Below are positions 28,401 to 37,132 of a stretch of DNA of 64,000 nucleotides, piece after piece. Under the pieces are notes generated by a model that made no database searches, was not told the origin of the DNA, and was given only the letters and a program-made list of their open reading frames with translations. Numbering within the stretch: position 1 is the stretch's first letter; each line of letters opens with the position of its first letter. Source of the DNA: RZYY01 sp036794825 (GTDB lineage Bacteria > Bacteroidota > Bacteroidia > Bacteroidales > 4484-276); the NCBI GenBank assembly GCA_036794825.1, contig DAIRGA010000009.1, positions 1 through 64,000 of the forward strand, given 5' to 3'. Position numbers and translations under genes: made by a program.

Positions 28401-30993
28401 CGCTTGTAACGTTATAAAGGTAAAGTTTGTATCCGGTAGCTGCATTGTTACCACCCGGCGCCCATTGCAGCGAAATGTTGGGTAATACTGTCTGATCAAC
28501 GGCCGGATAAACCAAAGTTGGACAATCTGGTGCAGGAACTAGTGCCATGTTTACATTTAATTCGGTAGTTCCTGCAGGTTCAACTTCTACATTTTCAATT
28601 AGTTGCGTGATATAGTTTGCTTTTTCAAAACTTACGTCATACAACCCTGGCTCGACAGGGAAGAAAGTGTATCGTCCGAGGGCATTGGTGTATGCTACCT
28701 CTTTTGCATTGCCCAATGTAACCTTAACATTAGGCAATCTGTTACCATTCAGGTCAAATACCAAACCGGTGACTTTGCCTGGAGGAGGCGGGTCCTGTGC
28801 GGTGATGGTGAGGTCAAAGGAAGGGATGCAATTTGGTGTTGGCCATGTGTCAACCATAACATAGTAAGTGCCGGCCTCAAGCCTTTTAGAGATCACCATT
28901 GGAGTTGTAGCGCTACCGTTGGTCTTAAAATCAACGCAGTTAACCGGCGGGCAGTCACTGGCCAATAATATACCAGCCCACTGTGTTCCATTGGGATTTA
29001 CGGTGATAACCACATCTTTGGTTGAGGTCAAAGTAAATTGATACAAAATATCTTCACCATCGTCATATAAACCGAGGCAGGTTTCGCTGTAGAAGTTGCC
29101 ATAGCCGCAGTTGGTCTGGTCAAGTGCCTCATACGGGAAATTGCCTACCACTATGGCGTTGCTGCAATTGCTACCGGCTAATTCCTCAAGAATTGCATCC
29201 TGTGAGGTTGTTTCTCCACCCAGGATATCAATACCCACAACTGTTTGCGAAGAATAGCCAACTTTCGAAAATACTACATCATAAGTACCAACGGGTAATT
29301 CCAAGGTGTAGTCACCGTTTACGTCCGTTGTGGTGAATGCTTTGGCGAGGTCAGCTGTAACAAGGACACCTTCAAGTGGCATGTTATTGACATCATAAGC
29401 GGTTCCAGCTAAAGTGCCGCTGGTCGGTTTTTCTGAAATTGAAAAATCATCAATCCCAAAGCCATAAAAAGTTGATTGTGAATAATATTGGTAAAATGCA
29501 ACATAAACTGTTTGCCCAGTGAAAGCGCTTAAATCCAGTGTATGTTCTGTCCATGCAGTATTGATGCAGTTGAAATCCCCCAGTTCATTTGTAAATGAGG
29601 CGATTGCAGGAGTGGTTGTTGATACTAAAACTTTGTATTTGTTTGGATAGCTGGCACTCTCCACCTTGTCCCACCATTTAATTAGTGTATTGATTCCTGT
29701 TAGATTGAAGGGTGGAGTAATCAGCCAGTCATTTGTATTACCCATACCATGAGCAGCATAAGGTAGCGAATGCGTTGGAGTGATGTAGGTGTTTGCCTGT
29801 TTCCAGAAATAACCATCGCTGTTAGCATTTATTACAGTCCAGTTTGTAGGAGCTGCGGGTGATCCAGTCCATGTTCCGTCAAAATTTTCCGAATAGGGGA
29901 AACTGGATATCGTAGGATCAGCCATTGTAGTAAAACTCCACACACTGCATCCGGATGCGTCGCCGTTGTCATTGTAAGGAACCACCTGCCAGTAATAGGT
30001 TGTAGAATAACCCATTGGTGGGCTGTAGGTGTTTACAGCGCCAACATTGGTTCCGTTCAGGATATTGGTTGGCGGATTGTCCGTACCAAAATAGAGTTTG
30101 TAACCTGTTGGTCCACCGCCACCGGATGCCCAGTTCAGTGAAGCATATTTGGAAATCCCTGTTGCCGCATTAGCTGGTGATACTATCGTAGCGCAGTTTG
30201 GTGGCGTTGTAATTACTGGTGGTGAAAAAGTATAAGTTAACCCTGAAGCAGGCAGAAGAGTGGTACTGTAAGCACATGAGGAAGAATTGGTCGTTCCAGG
30301 AACACTGGTTGCCCAGGTATGGGTTCCTGATGTAATCATCCTGTTGTTAACATTCAACGGGAAAGTGTTGTTTGGACCTCTTAATCCAACCTGGCCAGTC
30401 CCTGACGCTGGTGCGCCCACAAAATTAAAGTCATAAACAAACTTGATTGCATTAGTTGTTTCCAATAGCTGAATTTGAAAATTCCATCGCCAGATAGGCG
30501 TTGTTGAGGTTGATGTGCTGTAGGGTCGGAAATTCTTGTATTGAACGACGAATACCCTGTTCGGTGCAGTGCCAAGTGTTTGGTATCTGATCTCACCTGT
30601 GTACCCTGAAATATTGAACAATGAATTTAAATCCCTGCCGATTGGGGCAATACAGCCTGCGTAGCTAGTAGTTGCACTGATTGGGGTATATGTACCTCCT
30701 AAAGGTGCAGTTGTGCCAAAAGTGATGAAACCGTTAGTGCTCAGGTTGAAACCCGTGTATCCACTTCCGTCAAAATTAAAGGTAAACGGAATTGTTCCGG
30801 CAGGTAAAGTGTAAACCACATCGTCGAGGGAGGCAGCGCCGGATGCGCCTGTAGCAGTTGCAACTACCGTTCCACCTGTGATTTCAGTGTAAGTTCCTGC
30901 AGCGCTTGAGAATGAATAAGTGCTGACTTGTGCCCATGATCCCAAAGCGAGCACAAAAAGCCACATAAAAAGTAAACTTGTAACTTTTTTCAT
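25462..30993 (-). CDS. Large secreted T9SS protein with fibronectin, jelly-roll and carboxypeptidase-regulatory domains
   Basis: This 1843-residue protein has a signal peptide (about 1-21). In order (positions approximate): a beta-rich N-terminal domain (22-255); fibronectin type III (262-355, ending SVWSFTT); a 'choice-of-anchor J' or cleaved-adhesin jelly roll (365-525, YSENFDG...GIDDFSI); a carboxypeptidase-regulatory-like domain (528-605); a PPC-like domain (610-735); a second regulatory domain; a second Fn3; a third regulatory domain; and a MAM-like jelly roll (1015-1180). Three tandem Ig-like domains of about 100 residues follow (1182-1475), then the shared cassette (from 1470) and a T9SS sorting domain (from about 1772). 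No enzyme domain was found. The build suits a surface adhesin or carbohydrate-binding scaffold. It has its own terminator and appears to be transcribed alone. Confidence 0.9.
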   Translation of the reverse strand: MKKVTSLLFMWLFVLALGSWAQVSTYSFSSAAGTYTEITGGTVVATATGASGAASLDDVVYTLPAGTIPFTFNFDGSGYTGFNLSTNGFITFGTTAPLGGTYTPISATTSYAGCIAPIGRDLNSLFNISGYTGEIRYQTLGTAPNRVFVVQYKNFRPYSTSTSTTPIWRWNFQIQLLETTNAIKFVYDFNFVGAPASGTGQVGLRGPNNTFPLNVNNRMITSGTHTWATSVPGTTNSSSCAYSTTLLPASGLTYTFSPPVITTPPNCATIVSPANAATGISKYASLNWASGGGGPTGYKLYFGTDNPPTNILNGTNVGAVNTYSPPMGYSTTYYWQVVPYNDNGDASGCSVWSFTTMADPTISSFPYSENFDGTWTGSPAAPTNWTVINANSDGYFWKQANTYITPTHSLPYAAHGMGNTNDWLITPPFNLTGINTLIKWWDKVESASYPNKYKVLVSTTTPAIASFTNELGDFNCINTAWTEHTLDLSAFTGQTVYVAFYQYYSQSTFYGFGIDDFSISEKPTSGTLAGTAYDVNNMPLEGVLVTADLAKAFTTTDVNGDYTLELPVGTYDVVFSKVGYSSQTVVGIDILGGETTSQDAILEELAGSNCSNAIVVGNFPYEALDQTNCGYGNFYSETCLGLYDDGEDILYQFTLTSTKDVVITVNPNGTQWAGILLASDCPPVNCVDFKTNGSATTPMVISKRLEAGTYYVMVDTWPTPNCIPSFDLTITAQDPPPPGKVTGLVFDLNGNRLPNVKVTLGNAKEVAYTNALGRYTFFPVEPGLYDVSFEKANYITQLIENVEVEPAGTTELNVNMALVPAPDCPTLVYPAVDQTVLPNISLQWAPGGNNAATGYKLYLYNVTSDIWIEENTDLGNVTSYTPAEPFESGSYFAWLLVPYNFSGETLGCEPWFFYVSYYGQLTGVITDNSTGLPVENAAIFVQQTLPGNYSTTIYTDATGTYNFDWESGNYNLTISKYGYASKTLSNVPINPNQTTVMNTTLNPVVPYTIPFVENWGSGTFAAQQWTVVPSSPQWSVQSTVGNPAPTARFYWDPRVYNYSRRLQSHFINGVGKDKIYAQFDLLLQNYSKLTIEKLIFGVYDGTQWHVVNTFNNQGAGTGSIPWTNFSYDISQFAAGKMFQLGFTAEGGDNYNIDWWYVDNIYLTTSLMEVQPPVISDQLSTTGTSQWPITISNPGAKALFWNATLNLPQPWATLSALSGVVSAGGQQVIQLNFNGAAVPPGVYQGQVVITGASGAVSEVIDIQLEVFDMVINPMTIYDELQIGETSVWNIEVTNPGPYPLPWSAAFTDKSGWASLDKSAGEIPVGATEMLQLTLDATALVSGFYETEILFTGANGLISKTVDVSMDVYNMMVSPGGLYDALLVGESSTYQVVITNPNSIAIDWIVDLNETWASLSAISGTIPPLGSTTLDFTFNATGMLPGAYYSSMTFSAFDGELEKVVLIGLEVFDQPFQKIPIPAPNSWGYISTYLNLDSKMTLEAALANINEEMIIMIGFDGIYWPSQNINTIGNWDNLVGYKLKMGAEGLLVFTGPEIENKTITFPAGTYLIPVLSNSAVPAASIFGGKDIEFAFGLDGAIWWPFGNVYTLETLYPGYGYLVKFNSTTTLNFNVTKSEIIPNSVAVFENTTPWNDAYNTGNVHIVGVSAEAASTLKAGDFIGVFNAEGSCTGLTRFSGKNEAFVIPVYGNDLTTDNLDGMKEGEFMEVRIFSSNEVIVAEPVFSTQLVNTDLYATNGLSLITDLKAGATGVGGNSGNALRIYPNPSNGLFNITGADASYNVTVMNSQGQVVYNRKLNAGRIDLTDQPSGVYFIRLVGNDQTISQKVVIR

Positions 30994-31180
30994 AAACGTA
31001 AAATTTTAGTTAGTAAATAATTGAAAATGAATAATCAAGGAAAAATTTGGTGTATTTTTGGAATATTTCCGGAGGGAGAAAAGGTTTACTCATAGGCGAA
31101 AAATCTTAATTTGACATACGCTTTTTGAAAGATTGAGCAAGTTTACAAAAAAATTCTGAACTCCGGGTTGAAAAAAAACA

Positions 31181-31217
31181 TAAAAAAAATCCCGGACTAA
31201 GCCGGGACTCTTTTTTT
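31181..31217 (-). terminator. Rho-independent terminator of the toroid operon
   Basis: Stem arms 31190-31195 and 31202-31207 (TCCCGG/CCGGGA) enclose a six-base loop. On the minus strand a run of T follows (31189-31183). A T run also follows on the plus strand (31210-31216), so the hairpin could work both ways. It lies just after the stop of the gene at 31231-35037. Confidence 0.85.
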
Positions 31218-31230
31218 GTAAATAAAATCT

Positions 31231-34200
31231 CTACCTGATCACAATCTTTTCGACAAGCTGCAATTCGTTGGTGCTGATTTTCAGGTAATAAACACCCCGG
31301 CTCAACGCCGACAAATCCAATTGTGTGTCGCCATCCAAAGTTCCGCTGTAAACGATCTGTCCTTTTGTGTCAAAAACATTTACAGTGGCTTTGATGTCAG
31401 TTGCTATCAGGAACTTTCCATCGGATGGGTTAGGATAGATTGAAACCGGTAACTGGTTGTTTGAATTTACAGACAATGAACCTACTTTCAGGGTTTGGAT
31501 GACAGAAAGGCCATTTTCTTCAAACTGGCCGGTATTGAAAGCAGGATCAAACGTTGCAGTAAGGTCGGCCTGCTGGCCTGTTGATGGCCTGTAGAGTCTG
31601 AAATGCAACGCTGCGTTCTCGGTCAAACCATCGGTTGAAATGGTTGTAAAATCATCACCCCAGGCTACCATGGCAAGGTTGGTTTCATATCCTTTATAAG
31701 CCGACATTCCAACACACACACCATCGGAGGCAAATACTCCGATTACATCCCCGGCTTCGATGCTTGCGAGGGCGCTGGCCGAAACAGAGATGATGTGAGC
31801 AATGCCGGTGTTTAGCGGATCGTTCCAATTTGTTGGGTTAACCAGCGGGACGGTTGACTGCGGATTAACAGCATTCTTGCCTGCAAAGCTGAAAGTTGCT
31901 GGTTGCAGCAGTCTGACAAGATATCCTATGCCAGGCTCAAGTGTTTCGAGCGTATATAGCTGTCCCTGAGGCCAGTAAATCAAACCTTCCTGAATGTTGA
32001 ATGCAAAGAGGAGCGAATTTCCAACAGGATCAAAAACATCTGAAGCATCCACCGGAACAGCGGAAAGCACCGGCAGATAATGCAAGCCTGCAGAAAATGC
32101 TACCTCCGGTTCTGCCGGACTTCCGAAGACTTCAAGCAACGCACCCTGGTTCATTTTGATCTTGTATCCTTCGTAAGCGTTCCAGTCGCCAAACAGGTTG
32201 ATATTTTGCGGCGGCCAGTAGAATCCTCCGAAGCGCAGGATGATTTCCATGTAATCCTCAATTCCGGCAAGAAGTATTTCAACATCCGGATTTTCGGGAA
32301 CTATGAAACTTGAAATGCCCAGCCAGCCGGCAGGAAGATCAATTTCCTGGTAAACTTCGCTTGTGAAAGTTATCTTCACCAGAACCTCATCGGACATGTT
32401 TCCGGTAACATCCTGAACAAATCCAGTGTACTGATAAGTGCCAAATGGATAAACGCCATTTACTCTGAGGTAGTCATCGGGCTGGCCGAGGAGGTATTGC
32501 AGACCATCAACCAGCATAAACGGGGCAACTTTTGGTCCGGCAAGATAGCGGATGTAGAATGTTGGCAGTTCTCCGCTGATAATCTGCCACATGATCGGCT
32601 GCCAGGCGCCTGTACAACCTTCAAAGACACCTTTGCCTGCCCAGTAAGGATAGAAGTTTGCCGGCAGGCTCCCGGTATTAAGGTAGAACGGGAAGTAGCT
32701 CTCCATCAGAGGCACATTGGTTTGTGTGTTTGGTCCAAGGTCAAGATAATAATATTCAATCAATGCATCCAGTCCGATCACAAATCCGTCGGCAAGGTTG
32801 CCATCTGCAGGTTCCCATGCCGATTTATCGGTCGAAACGATCAGGTCAGCATCAAGGAAGAATGGGAAAGGAGCTGCAGATTGGTTGAGAGTGACAATCG
32901 CCTCGGGATTCAATGCATCAGGTGCTGTAATGGTGATGATGGCAGTGCGGTCGAAACCCGTATCATTTTGATCAAAAGTGATTCCTATAGCGCTGTTGCC
33001 ACTTCCGTTACCTGGCGCTGCAGCAAGCCAGGGATCAGCAACGCTAATTGACCAGTCAGAACCAATGAAACCGCTAAATCCGATTTCGAAACCAGTGACA
33101 CCGGCAAGGTATCCGACATTAATCACTTCAGGATTCACAATCAGGGTAGGTTTTCCGATTTCAAAATTAATGGCTTTTGCCTGTTGGTTGGTTTGTGCAG
33201 TGATTACCCCCTGGAAGAGGCCTACACCGTTTTTGTTGAAAGTGGCCGGAGTGATTAAAGTCCCCTGAACCTGTACGGTACCACCTGGAGCGATGGCAGC
33301 GATCTGGTTGGGAGTAAAGGTGAAACTTCCGGCTGGTATTACATTGCCAAACTCATCAGTTAGCGCCGATGCAAAAATATCAATATTGAGCAGGGCCGAT
33401 TCTCCTCCAGTTTCGTTTACATCGAAGGTGAAGTTGTAAGTATGACTGTATTCAAAGGGATTGTAACCGATGACAGGTGGTGAAAGTTCCATAATAGGAA
33501 TCTCAGACGGGGGATTTACGATAATAACATTCAACCCTCCAATTGCATTTACAAACGAACTTGCAGCAATGGTTCTGTAAGGATCAAGGTCAATTATGAA
33601 GCACTCTTCATCCACCAGCACATCGTCAAGTGTAAAGGCCCTGAAGCAGAGCTCAATCTCTTTGGTTGACGGGCAGAGGTTTTTGATCTGCGTATTGTAG
33701 TTGCCTGCGGTTTGCAGGTTTTTCAACCATTCCCAATAATCTGCACCTGTTGATGTCCAGCTGGATTCCGGGATATTGTTGTAATTGGATGTGCTGGTTA
33801 TTCCGGCTGCATTTCCTAATTCATCAAAAATAGAAAATTCAAGACAATCGTCTTTGGCCACATCCAGGTCTAATGAAATGGTGAATTTGCTGCCCGGAGG
33901 AACCGTTCCTGTCTGCAGACAAAGCAAAGCCAGGGCTGTTTCCATCTTTGGACCGCCATATCCTCCCCATTGGTCCCAATAGTAATTGCCGTTGCCGTCA
34001 ATTTTCCTCTGGCCTTCAATGGCAGAATACATATAGTCGTACCAGTTTCCTCCGCCAAAAATGGTTTTGTTACCTAAAGCCATAGCCTTTGCAAAACCAT
34101 AAAGGTAATAATAGTAACCTCCACCCTCATAAATCTGATTACCTCCAATGCTGCCCGGGTTTACCAATTGTGCCAGTGTGAAGTTGCCTAAATAGTTGTA

Positions 34201-35037
34201 AAACTGATCTTTTAAAGTAGACGCAGCGGCAACGCCATGGTCGGCGGCCAGCACAGCTCCCCATGCACCAGCGCATGTCATTCCTTGGGGACGTGTGTTA
34301 CAATCCTGATAACCAACTCTGGCAGCATTGCCTGATAAGCATTTTTGCCAGTTCAGGTAGCCATAAATTTTATTCCATACACCTTTTTCTTCGTAATCTC
34401 TGGAATCCAATGCAAGGTAAACCCACTGGTTAACCGACATATCACCGCCTGTTTCGCTGGTATATCCGCGGTGGTAACGCCAACTTACACGCGACCAGCC
34501 TACATTGATGTCCTGAGTGTAGTAATTGACTGCCAGCGCAATAGCATTTTCAATAGTGGTTTTCTGTGCTCCTGAAATGTAGCCACCACCATACAAGGGT
34601 GTTTTCAATGCAAGATTAAGAGCGAAAATAGCCATGGCTGTTTCATAACCATACGAATCACCTCCATAGCCGTAAAATGCACCATATTGCCCGCCGGAGA
34701 GGATCTGGGTGGATAAGATGTAGCCTATAGCATTGCTTACCACGGTTCCATACACCGGGTCGTCAATGTTGTGTCCGTTTTGCAGGAATGCCTGCAGGCA
34801 TAACGCAGTAATACCGGATCCACCCCAGTTTCCGGGAACCTTGCTCTCCTCCGGAATAACACCACCGGGGTTGATGCTGGTAGCGCCGAACGTTACCCCA
34901 TCTTTGGTTGTACTCTGGACTGAAGCCAGATAGGCCAGTCCTTTATCAATCAGGATGTTGCCTTTTTGTGGCTGACCCACCAGAGTCAAACCAATCAAAC
35001 ATCCTGTTAATAACATTGTTAGAGTCTTGATTTTCAT
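31231..35037 (-). CDS. Secreted alpha/alpha-toroid (terpene-cyclase-fold) protein fused to a T9SS tail
   Basis: This 1268-residue protein has a signal peptide (about 1-21). Residues of about 22-375 match the prenyltransferase/squalene-oxidase repeat fold, made of helical pairs with GNWGGSGITALCLQAFL, YGYETAMAIFAL and KMETALALLCLQTG. A conserved cyclase DxDD motif was not seen. Beta-sandwich regions follow to about 895, then the shared cassette (from about 899) and a T9SS sorting domain (SIYPNPSDG from about 1199). A strong ribosome-binding site, AGGAGG, lies five bases before the ATG. It is the last gene of an operon with a second toroid protein (43 bases upstream) and a YdjY-domain protein. 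Secretion to the cell surface argues against real terpene cyclisation; a binding or scaffold role is more likely but unproven. Confidence 0.85.
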   Translation of the reverse strand: MKIKTLTMLLTGCLIGLTLVGQPQKGNILIDKGLAYLASVQSTTKDGVTFGATSINPGGVIPEESKVPGNWGGSGITALCLQAFLQNGHNIDDPVYGTVVSNAIGYILSTQILSGGQYGAFYGYGGDSYGYETAMAIFALNLALKTPLYGGGYISGAQKTTIENAIALAVNYYTQDINVGWSRVSWRYHRGYTSETGGDMSVNQWVYLALDSRDYEEKGVWNKIYGYLNWQKCLSGNAARVGYQDCNTRPQGMTCAGAWGAVLAADHGVAAASTLKDQFYNYLGNFTLAQLVNPGSIGGNQIYEGGGYYYYLYGFAKAMALGNKTIFGGGNWYDYMYSAIEGQRKIDGNGNYYWDQWGGYGGPKMETALALLCLQTGTVPPGSKFTISLDLDVAKDDCLEFSIFDELGNAAGITSTSNYNNIPESSWTSTGADYWEWLKNLQTAGNYNTQIKNLCPSTKEIELCFRAFTLDDVLVDEECFIIDLDPYRTIAASSFVNAIGGLNVIIVNPPSEIPIMELSPPVIGYNPFEYSHTYNFTFDVNETGGESALLNIDIFASALTDEFGNVIPAGSFTFTPNQIAAIAPGGTVQVQGTLITPATFNKNGVGLFQGVITAQTNQQAKAINFEIGKPTLIVNPEVINVGYLAGVTGFEIGFSGFIGSDWSISVADPWLAAAPGNGSGNSAIGITFDQNDTGFDRTAIITITAPDALNPEAIVTLNQSAAPFPFFLDADLIVSTDKSAWEPADGNLADGFVIGLDALIEYYYLDLGPNTQTNVPLMESYFPFYLNTGSLPANFYPYWAGKGVFEGCTGAWQPIMWQIISGELPTFYIRYLAGPKVAPFMLVDGLQYLLGQPDDYLRVNGVYPFGTYQYTGFVQDVTGNMSDEVLVKITFTSEVYQEIDLPAGWLGISSFIVPENPDVEILLAGIEDYMEIILRFGGFYWPPQNINLFGDWNAYEGYKIKMNQGALLEVFGSPAEPEVAFSAGLHYLPVLSAVPVDASDVFDPVGNSLLFAFNIQEGLIYWPQGQLYTLETLEPGIGYLVRLLQPATFSFAGKNAVNPQSTVPLVNPTNWNDPLNTGIAHIISVSASALASIEAGDVIGVFASDGVCVGMSAYKGYETNLAMVAWGDDFTTISTDGLTENAALHFRLYRPSTGQQADLTATFDPAFNTGQFEENGLSVIQTLKVGSLSVNSNNQLPVSIYPNPSDGKFLIATDIKATVNVFDTKGQIVYSGTLDGDTQLDLSALSRGVYYLKISTNELQLVEKIVIR

Positions 35038-35080
35038 TTCATCCTCCTTTTTGATTGTTAATTTATTAAAATACAGTGTT

Positions 35081-36253
35081 TTAGTTTAAAAAGTAACTTT
35101 TTCGTTTTTTTATGGTTGTAGATTCGGGCAGGCCGGCAATCTCCTCCAGCGCAAGAATACTGTAGGCAGTAACCAGCACCGGGTTGTTTTCCCACCATCG
35201 CCCGTTTTCGTTTACCCAAAATCCCTCGGGTGATTGAATTTTCAGGAGTTGATTGGCCAATTCGTATCGCCATTGGTAAGACTGGCTGGTCTGATCAGTG
35301 ATAACCTCCACACCATAAGCATTCAGCGACTTGGCCATTGTTTGGTAATAATAGAACAATCCCTGATTTTTCATAAGCGGGGTTGTTTGTACAGTGAAAT
35401 GACTGGATATCCAGTTAAAAGCTGCTTTGACCCGCTCATCGTCTTTGTCCACTTTTGCGTAGATCAAACTTTTCAATCCTGCATAGGTCATGCTGCCATA
35501 AGAACTCGTACCACCGGCTTTGCTCGAGCCGGGCTCATACATAAATCCGCCGTCGTTTACAGCGTAGGATTCTGAATTGACAGACTGTAGGTTCTGAACT
35601 TTGGATAAAAACACCAAAGCTTTGTCATAGAAGAGTTTCTTGCTTTCCATTCGTTGAATTTCCTCTTCTGTGAGTTTTGTTTCCGGGTCAACTGGCTTGA
35701 AATCATCAAGCGCCAAAGCTTCGATGGCCCACTGAAGATTGGAAAGATCCGGCCGGTTGTCGCTGTCGTAACCAACCCCGCCGTAGTAAAGGCTGTCGGG
35801 ATTATAATCCTCACTTTCATCCATTTGTATGCCCATCAGAAATTTCTCCGCATTTAGAATTATGGTTTTGAATTCCGGTTGGTTGGCATCTTTAAAAGCA
35901 GTGAGGCAAATAGCTGTGTTGTATGCCGGGAGATCGTCCAGGTATATGCCACCGTCAGGTTTTACGCAAGCCATCAGAAATTTGAACCCATTGTCAATAA
36001 CAGGCTCATCGGTAGTGATGCTGGGATGCGCACGCAGAAAAGAAGACAGAACCAGTGCCGAAATGGCCGGGTATTGCTGCCAGGAGCCATCCTCTTCCTG
36101 CTGGTCATAAAGCCACTTCAACCCGATTTTAATCGAATGATCTACCTCCTTGGCAAGCGAAAGGTCTATTTTCGAAGTAGTACCATCACCGGTCATAACC
36201 GGCTGATTGGTAAAGAGAATCAACAATAAAATAATGAGAGTTTTTTTCAGCAT
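35081..36253 (-). CDS. Exported prenyltransferase/squalene-oxidase repeat (alpha/alpha-toroid) protein
   Basis: An in-frame TTG lies two codons upstream, but the ATG at 36253 begins a normal signal peptide (MLKKTLIILLLILF) and gives 390 residues. The mature part is a string of helical hairpins with the QW-type pattern of terpene-cyclase-fold repeats (GLKWLYDQQEEDGSW, GFKFLMACVKPDGGIY, QSPEGFWVNENGRWW). A single DKDD occurs in a linker between repeats, not in the catalytic DxDD context. Its length, about half of squalene-hopene cyclase, and its export argue against a cyclase role. It starts 11 bases after the YdjY gene and precedes a related toroid fused to a T9SS tail, so the three probably act together in the envelope. 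Function unknown. Confidence 0.85.
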   Translation of the reverse strand: MLKKTLIILLLILFTNQPVMTGDGTTSKIDLSLAKEVDHSIKIGLKWLYDQQEEDGSWQQYPAISALVLSSFLRAHPSITTDEPVIDNGFKFLMACVKPDGGIYLDDLPAYNTAICLTAFKDANQPEFKTIILNAEKFLMGIQMDESEDYNPDSLYYGGVGYDSDNRPDLSNLQWAIEALALDDFKPVDPETKLTEEEIQRMESKKLFYDKALVFLSKVQNLQSVNSESYAVNDGGFMYEPGSSKAGGTSSYGSMTYAGLKSLIYAKVDKDDERVKAAFNWISSHFTVQTTPLMKNQGLFYYYQTMAKSLNAYGVEVITDQTSQSYQWRYELANQLLKIQSPEGFWVNENGRWWENNPVLVTAYSILALEEIAGLPESTTIKKRKSYFLN

Positions 36254-36264
36254 AAGCAATGTAA

Positions 36265-36978
36265 TTATTTGGAAATCAATTGGAATATCAGTTTAACAGG
36301 TTGGTTTTCAGTTAAGCCTGCATTAGTATTCACATAGAAAAGTTCATCATCCCATTTGTCAGCATTGTTAAGCTCTATCAATGCAAGCGGATCGTGGTAT
36401 GTTGCTACCATGGTGAGTTCAGGATCAATAAACACTATTCCACTTTTGTGCGTTACAGCGCCCCGGAATAGCCAGGAGCATGGAGGTAAATCCTTTTCGG
36501 TTCTTTCATCAAGGATAAAGTATTCAACCGGCTTTCGCTCAGTTTTTACTCCCGAAACCGGTTCAACCCAAATCCGCAGGCTGTCGCCGGGCGTTTCTAT
36601 GGATTTGTAAGGGCTCAACGGGTCTTCTTCTGATTCATTTTCAGGTACTTCGTTCACGGGATCGAGCCCGAGAAGCAGGAGGGCGGTTTGAAGTTCCACC
36701 GGTGTAATATTGGTTTTTAAAAGGCTTTCATGGGTTTTTCCTTCAGGCCGGCACAGAACTACTTCTATCAACCCCGAAGTCATATTCACTGTGCAGGGAA
36801 AGGTGACCGTTTTTAGCCGGGTGTTGATTTCAATCTCCTTTAATTGATATAAATCATCGCTCACCTTTGTGATGATTTTCTCCAAATCCTGACCTGCTAC
36901 CTGCAAATTTAGACAAGGAAATAAAATACTGATTATCAACAAAATAATAAATAAAAATCTTCTGTAGACCATATCCAT
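36265..36978 (-). CDS. Exported YdjY-domain protein
   Basis: This 237-residue protein has a hydrophobic N-terminal signal (about 9-29). The remainder carries the YdjY pattern: V-T-F-P followed by a segment with IEVVLCRPEGKTHESLL and then LQTALLLLGLDP. The role of YdjY domains is not established. An alternative ATG at 36972 would shorten it by two residues. It heads the operon with the two toroid proteins and is divergent from the TonB receptor pair. Only a few cysteines are present and no cluster motif is obvious, so a metal or redox role cannot be argued from the sequence. Confidence 0.75.
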   Translation of the reverse strand: MDMVYRRFLFIILLIISILFPCLNLQVAGQDLEKIITKVSDDLYQLKEIEINTRLKTVTFPCTVNMTSGLIEVVLCRPEGKTHESLLKTNITPVELQTALLLLGLDPVNEVPENESEEDPLSPYKSIETPGDSLRIWVEPVSGVKTERKPVEYFILDERTEKDLPPCSWLFRGAVTHKSGIVFIDPELTMVATYHDPLALIELNNADKWDDELFYVNTNAGLTENQPVKLIFQLISK

Positions 36979-37072
36979 AATTTCAGGGTTTGAAATTTTT
37001 TCGAAATTTCTGCCAATAAAATGACTAATGCAAGGAATCAGGGATTTTTTTTAAAAAAAACTTGGGTCTGGC

Positions 37073-37102
37073 TTTCATGTCAAAATAATAAGCATAAATT
37101 TG
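37073..37102 (+). promoter_or_regulatory. Bacteroidota-type promoter of the tandem TonB receptors
   Basis: TAAATTTG at 37095-37102 fits the -7 consensus TAnnTTTG. TTTC at 37073-37076, a one-base variant of the -33 TTTG, stands 18 bases upstream. The expected start site is near 37108, about 25 bases before the ATG at 37133. Confidence 0.5.
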
Positions 37103-37132
37103 CTTATCTGATTTACCATTAACCTATTTTTT

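Noticed and set aside
32497..33051. 184-residue frame on the plus strand inside the toroid-T9SS gene
   Set aside because: It is antisense to a well-supported secreted protein, has no recognisable domain and is best explained as chance.
35081..36253. Functional squalene-hopene or terpene cyclase
   Set aside because: The protein has a signal peptide, about half the length of a cyclase, and the only DKDD lies in a linker between repeats.
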